Source of the DNA: Lepisosteus oculatus
Lineage: Eukaryota; Chordata; Actinopteri; Semionotiformes; Lepisosteidae
Direction of reading: 5' to 3'
NCBI RefSeq assembly: GCF_040954835.1
Contig: NC_090699.1
Span: 17,973,817-18,037,816 of the forward strand
Length of the DNA: 64,000 nucleotides
Shown here: positions 55,473 through 64,000 of the stretch, in pieces
How positions within the stretch are numbered: the stretch's first letter is position 1
Layout of the letters: every line of letters starts with the position of its first letter
Position numbers and translations under genes: made by a program
The notes under the pieces: model-generated
Seen by the model: the letters and a program-made list of their open reading frames with translations, nothing else
Database searches by the model: none
Told to the model about the DNA's origin: nothing

Positions 55473-58400
55473 GTGTTAAATTATGTAATTGGTTTATGCT
55501 CGTCACCGATGTGTGTATATATATTTAACCACACTGTTTTGTGTTCTAAACTCAGACTGATTAAAGATGGTGTTATTGGTGCAGAGACCGAGGAAATATA
55601 ATCTGGAACGCCTGGGAGGAACTGATAAACATCTACAGAACAGATAACTCCTAGAAAAAACATTTTTGCAGAGATGAGACAGGCAGTGCATTTCTCTTTT
55701 TTACCAGAGATAATCTTTTCCTGTCTGGTATGTTTTGACTTTGCAGTATTTCTTTTTAAACATATTTTATAACACTAAACCCATTAGCTTGAGAAGTGTT
55801 TAAGCATATCTACACAAGCACCAGATCCACTCCGAAATCTGCAACATTGTGCATAGTGTTTAGAATTCAGTTTTATGCATGTTTATTGAGCATGTAGCCT
55901 AATTGCCTACTTCTTTAGACTCCCAGCTGTGTGAGAAACATATTTTACTGCTTACTAAGACACTGCCAAAAACATGAGCTGTTTCAGCTTTATTTGTCAA
56001 TTATTAAATCATAATTAGAAATTTGTATCGCCATTAGCAACAAACCTCATGTTCAGTTTTCATAGGTCAGTAGCTCTTCTCCTACTTCTACAATCTGAAT
56101 TTGGAAAGTGTTAATTTAAATCATTGTGATGTGCCTAGATTCTATTTCCCCATTTAGCTAATAAAGTGCATAAATGATTCATGGCAGCCATATACATAAT
56201 TCATAATTAAATCACAGCTTGATGGGGTGGAATTTATTAATTGTGAAGACACATGTGCTGCCATAATATACTAATTTATTTCTTTCATTTTTATTGGCAC
56301 ATTGTTCACTCAGCTGTAATCAGCTGCTGTGTCTAGTTACCAAGTTGCAGTAACACATTGTTACAACAAATTATCCCCAACTTTCGATAGGCCAGTCTCT
56401 TAGTGATGGCCACAATATGTGATTGCCTCAAAAACTTAGGGGTGAATTTAATTTATTGAAGTTGTCACATTGCCTCACTAAGTAATTATTTTAAACACCC
56501 TTAAGATTACTGCTAATGCATGCAAGAGCCGCAGAGCTGCAGGGCTCGTGTCGGACTGGGCAGGCCTTTCCCTGAGTCCAGTCATGGCCCAGTTCATGAG
56601 ACCTGGAAGCATACCGGCCGGGTAAGGTCCTGTGTTCAGTTTCTTTCCAAACTCCCTGTGTTACACTGCCTGAGCTGCTTACTGTACCTCACAGCAAGAG
56701 TCCCAGAGATGCTCGAAGCACCAAGCAGCCTCCACTCAGTCACAGACTTTATCTCCTTGCTCCTCGTGGAATTTTCAAAACAATTTCGAGTCTGTCTGAC
56801 TGGTTTTTGTGCATTTACAGTACTTATGCAACGTACGATGTTTGGGTTATGTTGTGTGTTTGCGTTCTTACCCACCTTCTCTGAATCTATTTGCCTGACT
56901 CTCCGTCATCATTCAATCATATGCATTGCTTATTAGCAGATGAGAATTATTTTCGTAAAAGTATTGTGTATGAAAAAGTTTAAGACTATTGTTTCTGTTC
57001 TGTTCCGGAGGAGCTTTTTAGTACTTGATGGATATGAGAACAAATAAACACGTGGGTCTGTGCACATAAAGTGCATTCGGAAAACCTTGTTTTTCTTCTT
57101 ACATTTGATAACAGACTTTTACATAGCATTATATAGCACAACCAAAAACAAATCACGTTAACAATTGTGAACGAGCGTGAGTGTGGTACTCATGGTCTTT
57201 TATCATTCATGAGGATCTGCTGTGATCTAATGGTTCAGTGTCACCCAGTTACTTTGTAGATTAGTCCCTAACTCCCCTCACAAGGAGCCCAGCAATAGAA
57301 ATGTGGGAGCTCATGTTCAGTGGTCGAAAAAACAAGTTCACACCTCCCTGTGACCTCTACCTTTATGTGGGTAAGTAAGGGGTGTAAATGCTAAGCCGAG
57401 TCCGATCTGATCTCAGATAAATCAGAAAATTGAATCTTGCTCATTTTATAAGACGAGCCCAAAATAGAGCACAGCTCCCCAACTATAAACCTGTCACAAA
57501 GATATGGCTCTTGCAATGATGGCTCCAGATTTTTTCACTCACTGCTATCACCTCCTTTCTGTTATGTCTCTCTGCTCTTTCAGACAAAGGGTAATATAGC
57601 TATAAATTGTGTGTCCTGTGGAAGGTATAGACATTCTGTCTTAGAACTGCTGTTAAAACTGCCATAAACCACCCTCAAAGTCTTAGATAGAGATTTACAG
57701 TTATTTAACATCCTCCTTGTCCACTAAATCAGTGTGATAAGAGAATTAAGTGATGGCTATAGGTTCTTTGTCCTTAGTCTATTGATTTTTTTCCAGAGGA
57801 GTCCAGTATGATATATTTATTGAGCTCTGTACTGGCTTCATGTTTACCGAGTAGTGTAGATAATGCCTTCAATTTTAATGCCCTGTAAAAACCAGAACAT
57901 ACAGTACTCACACAGGATGAAATTCAGCAACTGGCTACCAGTTGTCTACTACTTTGTTGCTATTAGCTGTTGGCAAATTAAGTTTATTAAAAACCAAGAG
58001 CTGGTCAGATGCTTGTTCAGGTGGTATCAAACCTCTACCTCTGGCTGGATCCACAGGTTGATCAATTTCAGCTGAAAGGTTCGGTCTCAAGGTCAACCAG
58101 TATCCGTGGTGCCTTGTATAACTAAACAGAGCGGTGTAGGGAAAATGGTGACCCCAAATGGTTGCAGGGAGTATTTCCACCCTCTCCAGGTCCACGTATT
58201 GTAGAGCTGACATACTGTACATTACAGCACTGTATGCTTCCGGCTTGTTTCTCCCAGCTCCTTATACAGTACATGAGACCCACTTGAAACTCTGATTGCA
58301 ATGTTGGGTTTAGACCTTTTTCAATTCCATTAGAGCATTTCTGTTGGCATGACATAAGGCTTTTTATATTTAGATATTTAATCCATAATAATTCATAAGA

Positions 58401-58834
58401 TGCCATCAATGAATTTAAACCAGATTATTAAGGCCAGTGAGAGAAATTAGCATTCAAATGTAGCAACAGATGACACAAATGTAAACTGGTGTTTACACAA
58501 CTGAGGAAAAATTTAACCTTCATTTAACCTCCTCTAAGAATATTACACATGGTGGTAGAACTGTCCTGAGAGATCAGTAATGTCTCTAAGTTTCAAACAC
58601 ATACTCATCATTTTGACATGAAAGTGCTTTCATATTGCATTCAGGTGTATGGCTCTAGAAGTGACTTTCTCCTCACCCTCAGTGTGTACCTTGTGTCCTG
58701 CCAGTAGCTGCCTTTCAACAAGGACGTACCAACTTTATTGATGCTGTTTTTTTTTCCTGGGTAAGAAACAGAACACTGAATTTACTGAACCTAAAATAAG
58801 AACACAATAAAGTTTAAACAAATTTAAAAAAACA
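55473..58834. other. Gene-poor region with AT-rich conserved-looking block
   Basis: No gene recognised; the open frame 56520-56936 has no known domain or splice context. Bases 55980-56350 hold many TAAT/ATTA cores and few simple repeats, a texture often seen in developmental enhancers. Confidence 0.4.
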
Positions 58835-59060
58835 TTCAACCCATTAAGATCATTTGTTGCCAGTAGCTAAACTGAGCCTGGAATCCAGTATAACATCCAG
58901 TCATGTCTTGATAGGAACAGGGTATTGACTTCAATATGGCTGAGTAGCTAGTTCCCCACTCCCGCAATTCTGAGAGCAAAGAAGTGCCTCCTGTATTCAG
59001 ATTTAAATATGCTTCCCCGTAGCTAGACTGTGTTTCGCTGTCAATTAATTGCCGTGTTTT
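58835..59060 (+). repeat. Dispersed retroposon copy
   Basis: CATTCAACCCATTAAG, ATGGCTGAGTAGCTAGTTCC, CTCCCGCAATTC and AAGAAGTGCCTCCTGTATTC follow the order seen at 11345 and 31490. Confidence 0.7.
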
Positions 59061-60939
59061 AAATTTCTAAATGTTTTAAAATGCACTGAAAACTGTCTTA
59101 GAAAATACTGTATCTGTCTACATTTTAAGACAAACCAACCAAAAAAAAAACATTGTTTAGGTGGTGCAATGGGAAAGGTACAGAAAACATACTTCTGTTA
59201 TCCTTGGTAAGAGGATCCAACATTAGATAGAAAATTCAGATTTTGGGGGTTTTCTGGCAGATTTGAATGCTGTTTTTAGGATGTGATTTCCAAGCTGAAA
59301 AAAGCCTGTAGTGTTGCTCCACTCCTGGGATGAGTTTCTGACAGAAAACAGAAGATACCACCCTCTCCATGTACCTGTTAATTCTTGTTTTTCGTGCTCC
59401 GTTAAACATGGCTCACACAAACAGGAGCCTGGGGCGTCCGTAGAATCTGCTTCATTGCCTTATTAATTCCTGACAGTTGGCTTCTTAACAAAGACACAGG
59501 GAATATAATTAAATCATATTTACCTTTGATTCTGAGCCAGCACCGTAATTTATTAATTCACCCAGGGTTCATTTGAAATATAAAAAATCTCTGTACTTTG
59601 GGGACAAAGGAAAACACTTTCTCCCCTTCCTTGCTGCAACACGAAAGAAGTTAAGAGGTTTTGAAGATTAAATAATCGTTTCGGTCAGCCACTTGCCTTT
59701 TAACGACTTAATCCATTGCTTGCTGGCTAATATAAGTGGACAGCAGTTTTTTACACATTCATATACCCTTTAATTTTCGCTGACCTTTGCTATGAAGTGG
59801 GAAGAGTATTATAGTTGACGTTGTCATCTTGCAGTTACAAAAATAGCTTTAGAAGTTCGCAGTTTGCTTGTTGAGTGAAGTCCTTTTCCTGAGGACGTCA
59901 GTCCAAAGAACGTGTTGTTACTTAGTACCTATCAGAAACTAACGATGAAGCTATAGGTCTTAAATATGTATTTTAACAAAACATTATTAGAAACTATAAA
60001 GAAGATATTTGACTTCTTTATGGATTAATAGAAGCAATTGAAACTGAGCTATAAGAGCCAGCCCAAGTAAGTGCAACTCACTGACATCTTTGAAAATACC
60101 ACCTACAGAATACTACTTTAAATCATATTAATGCAGCAATTATTAGGGTACATCTGTATATGATTAAAGAGTTTTAATTGTATTTGCAGCTTTGGTAAAT
60201 TTGGTTAATTCTGTTACTTTGAAAGTACACCTAATTAGTTTATATAACTTGATTTTGAACTTGGATTTTGTTTCTAATGAAGATCAAAATCGAATTCGGA
60301 TTTTCAAACCCCTGAGACAAAAAAAGCAGCTTATTGCAAATATTTACCTTATTGTAAATCTCTTTTATTCTTTTTCAATTTCTTTTGCTTTTTCCTGAAA
60401 TAATCCTTAAGTGTTACCTAAAGACACTGAACCTTTTTATCGATCGCCTTTTAAAACGAGCCCGGTTTATTCTTCCCGTCGCTTACTGCCACCGCTACAA
60501 AGTAAAATATAGCTGTATGGGTATTTTATAAATTACAACCATGGAGTAAAAAGCATTCAAAACTACTTTCGTAAATTATTGTCAATAAATAATAATGAAT
60601 CACTTATGAAATTGAGTGGCTTCTGATTTACAGCTCTGTCCTGACTACAGTAGGAAATATTACCCCCAGAGCCTCCCAGATTCAGTGGGGTCCCACGCTC
60701 ATCCATCATTCGCCACTCAAATGATGTTAAATGCTCAGGACTATTACATCATGTAACAAGAGCAATGCCTTTCATTTTCTGGTGCTATTGTCTAGATTCC
60801 TCAAAGACCTTTTGAGATGTTGGGGGGAGTTCAATTATTTATTCTGAGTGAGGTGTTTCTGAGCTGGAATATATAATATATATAATAATTATATTATTAT
60901 ATTTAAATAATGTAATAAATATCATATAGCATAATAGTC
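59061..60939. other. Gene-poor region
   Basis: No gene. The block 59450-59800 (with TTATTAATTC twice and CTTTGATTCTGAG) is another candidate regulatory element. Confidence 0.4.
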
Positions 60940-61205
60940 TGACTAGAGGGTGCAGCAGTCCTGGGGTTCAGTTCGAAACTGCGTGGCATTTGTATGTTCT
61001 CTCTGTGTTCGCCTGGGTTTAGTGCTGGTGGGTTAATTGGCTTCGGTAACTTTGCCCTGGTGGGAATGTGTGCATGTTTGTGTCTCTGTGTGTCCTGTGA
61101 TGGACTAGGGTCCTGTCCCACGTGTATCCTGCCTTGCTCTAGTTGCTTGCCAGGATAGACTCTGGCTCCTCTGTGACCCTGTACTGGACAAAATGGGCAG
61201 TTACC
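60940..61205 (+). repeat. tRNA-type SINE copy
   Basis: GGGGTTCAGTTCGAAACTGC, TTTGTATGTTCTCTCTG, GGTGGGTTAATTGGCTTC and TCCTGTGATGGACTAGGG occur in the SINE order. Confidence 0.75.
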
Positions 61206-64000
61206 ATAATGTAATAAAAATACAACTTTAGACAATGCCCTAAACTCCTGCACAAAATTATTCTAATGCATGCCTATGTTTGAAAGCCTCACATATCACT
61301 ATTAAATACGTAATATTCATTAATCATTTGAGTGAAACAGGGTGATGTGATCAGTGCTTTAGAAACTGAATTGTAGTTCAACAAAGTTTAACAAACTCTG
61401 CAGAACACTCTTTGCCTCCAGCAGCACGATGGAAAACTGCTCGAGAGCTCTGGAGAAAACCAGTTGTTCTTTCGTTTTGACACAGACAGGTATGCAGGGG
61501 AACGCCTACGGACAGGGGTTCAAGTCCAGTAATGCCGTTTGGCCAACGTTTCCAGACTGCAGAGGAGAAATGCTTTCGTGCCCCACAGCCACTTCATCAG
61601 AGAACACTCGGCAGATTAGCATTCTCACAAATTAAGGCTGCCCTCGCGTTTATAACAACATATGCCGCTCTTTAATGGTTAGTGGTATTTATGTCAAACG
61701 CAACAAACAATTAGCTAGTAAAAGCGTGAATTATCTGGCCTGTACCCGAGGACATTCAATTACAGCCATGGTCTCCATTCCCCCTTTTCCTTGGCCCAGT
61801 GGAAGCAATTTATTTTAGCGTGAAAAGACTTGTGATCACGCCATGGCAGGACTCGGCAAAAACCCTGCATCTTGAATGCTTCAGTGCAGCTCGCTGGGAG
61901 GTCGTGACCCCGGAGCGATGGGAAATGTCAAGCGCAACAAACGCCCTGTAAACAAGAAACGCCTCCCAGCCAGCCCAGCCCTTGCTTACGGGACCCCCCA
62001 CCGTAGAGACGCGCCAACATGCGGATCACACATTCTCTCCCACGGCAGAGCCAGAACCCGCTCTGCTTTTGGATTTTGGAGAGAGCAATCACTGGTGTGT
62101 CCTGTGTGGAGTGATCTAGTGCTTGGATAAGAAGCCCCACTCATAAGTGAAGGCACACTGTTCTGTCACAGAGTAATCTGCCGCCCCCTTTGAGAGCACT
62201 ATGGTTTTAGAGCAAGTATGGGAACGGCTGTGGACAACGTGTTGCACTGTATTTCATGGCGGGTGTCACAGATGGTTTCTTAAATTTCACAACCATCTAC
62301 AGTTTTCTATGCTGTAGGGGTTTTGCTATGGAACTGCAATTCATAAGAGCATAAGAGTATCAGAAAAGGCTAGACAAAATGATAATTATTGCAACACAAG
62401 CAGGCAACTATAGTAAATGAGTCACTAACTTTATTTTTTAAGGAATAAACAATTAGTATACAAACATGAATATTCATTGTCAGTAAGCATTAAGGGTTAG
62501 AGGTATAGCCTGATATTTTGTAACCTAGTGCACAAATAGGAAGTTTATTCATGAAAACTCAAAGGCTGAGTCTTTACATTTGTTGTAGTCGAACCTGACT
62601 TTGAATTAGTAAAGTAAATTGAATTGACTAAGTTGTGCATGCAATTCAGCACATACAGTACATTTCTTTTGAAACCTGAAGGCGTTATCTGTCTATAAAA
62701 ACTTCAGATTTCCATCATTCGTTTTAACTATAAGGTTATCAGGCGTTACATATGTTCTCCCGTACAGTATTTTGAAGTAAGGAACTGTATATACATGTAA
62801 CTGCGGGATTGTGTCAACACAGTGCTGCCACCTAATGGAACATTTGTGAGTGAACCTTCGGAAAGCACAGCCTGAGAAGAAACTGAGGTTTTCAACGCCC
62901 TCTTGTGGCAAAAAGAAAAAAAAAAGCTGCTAAAATCTTCTACTGCAAATATCATTAACAAGAGTGCTTGTGGTCATAAAGTACAAACTTTAAAAAACCT
63001 GCTTCCGGGGTATCTATTCTGAATAGCGTGGGAAAACACAATGTCAGAGATTTTGGAAAATGCTTTTCAGACCCTACTGTACTTTACTGTACTGTACTAT
63101 AAAGACAAACATACAATTGTTTCTCTGCATTTAGGTTTGGCAGCTCCAGCAAAGTAGAATCACAGTTGTTATGATAAAGCTGACAATGTGTTTTCTTGGA
63201 TTACAAACTCCACAGCAATGTTTATTCTGGATTCCAGTGAAAAAGTAAAATGAATTAATCAGACCTGGCTAAATGAAAGGAAAAACCTTTGAGATTTATT
63301 ACATCATACTCTGCATTGCTCTCAATATACTCGATTATTGCCGTTATGTAAATATGATCAATCTCCAGCCTTCTGTTCCAGGGAGAAGAGGGGTATTTAA
63401 AAGGAGCAGGAGAAATGTGCTGTGATGCAACCTAGTATCTCTAAGTTGGAGGTGCTGTTGCTTGCTATGTTTAGGAGACACACATGCCTCTCTCATGTGA
63501 TCTCAGTGCACAATGCTGGAGACACATGCTGGGGTCAGACAGACAGGCAGTTCTTTCAGTGATGACAGCAACACATATTTCATAATATTGTACCTCTCCA
63601 CGTAAAATCTGAATCAGACCAAAATGATATGTTCAGAAAAATAACATGATCTTGTTTTGGTTGTCGTTTTCTCAAGATAATTTCCTTAACCCAGTTTCCC
63701 AGTCTCATAGCAGAGCATAGTAATTTTTATGGTACTTGTAATATGATGCATCACTATCTTGTTTGTGGGATTTTCCTTTTAAAGAAATGCTATTAGTGGA
63801 GTTATTTGCTGGAGGTGCAGTAAATCATGGCAAACAGTCCCATTCATTGTCATGATTAACAGTGTTCCCATCTGTGTGTGTGAGTGGGGGGGATAGCTGA
63901 AGGTCACACCAGGACTAAAAGCACAAAAGCCCACCGTGTTTAAAACTGTGTAAGCCATGATGTCTTGTCTGTTTCTGAAGCCCACTTAATAATGCAATAG
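61206..64000. other. Gene-poor right end
   Basis: No gene or RNA gene recognised. Paired GTGCTGCCACCTAATGG and CGCCCTCTTGTGGC near 62820-62910 resemble transposon edges but no element could be delimited. Confidence 0.45.

Noticed and set aside
55242-55601. Poly-asparagine protein
   Set aside because: The frame is produced by the CAA/AAT microsatellite.
56520-56936. 138-residue open frame as a gene
   Set aside because: No known domain and no supporting context. A Cys/Leu-rich composition is common in chance frames.

Overview
The window looks like nuclear DNA of a ray-finned fish. Genes are multi-exon with GT-AG introns, intergenic DNA is AT-rich, and there are many dispersed repeats of fish type: tRNA-headed SINE copies, 5S-rRNA-headed SINE fragments, a Tc1-like transposon, L1/Tx1 and other LINE fragments, a Ty3/gypsy remnant and MITE-like copies. 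The repeat mix would suit an early-branching actinopterygian such as gar or bowfin, but I cannot fix the species.

Layout. (1) 1-3725, minus strand: a type IV (neurofilament-like) intermediate filament gene, here called IF-A, with exons 1-3; its tail runs off the left edge. (2) 3726-12805: about 9 kb between two divergent promoters, with no convincing gene. (3) 12806-19870, plus strand: the paralogue IF-B, complete in three exons, predicted 1511 aa, with a tail of about 1120 residues built from 69-bp and 225-bp tandem repeats. (4) 21306-22545, minus: a broken IFIT (interferon-induced TPR) gene; a second copy of its 3' flank at 23.1-23.3 kb abuts a decayed Ty3/gypsy element. (5) 27431-37055, minus: a complete seven-exon COMTD1 gene, predicted 260 aa, all splice phases consistent, with a Tc1-like element in intron 3. 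(6) 38.1-42.4 kb: nested transposable elements, including an intact 532-bp LTR-LTR miniature element whose LTR carries a tRNA-like pol III promoter. (7) 42.4-64 kb: a gene-poor stretch with scattered repeats and some AT-rich blocks that could be conserved regulatory elements.

Most notable: (a) the two IF genes share a 389-bp stretch that reads identical in inverted orientation, between clearly diverged flanks, ending 4 bases into intron 1, which points to recent gene conversion; (b) a 28-bp minisatellite at the exon 2/intron 2 boundary of IF-B repeats a 5' splice-site-like sequence; (c) a young TRIM-like retroelement with identical 235-bp LTRs, a 4-bp target duplication, a CRE palindrome and tRNA-type A/B boxes, with older relatives nearby. 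COMTD1 next to IFIT and a gene-poor stretch fits the human 10q22-q23 neighbourhood from memory; this was not checked by alignment.
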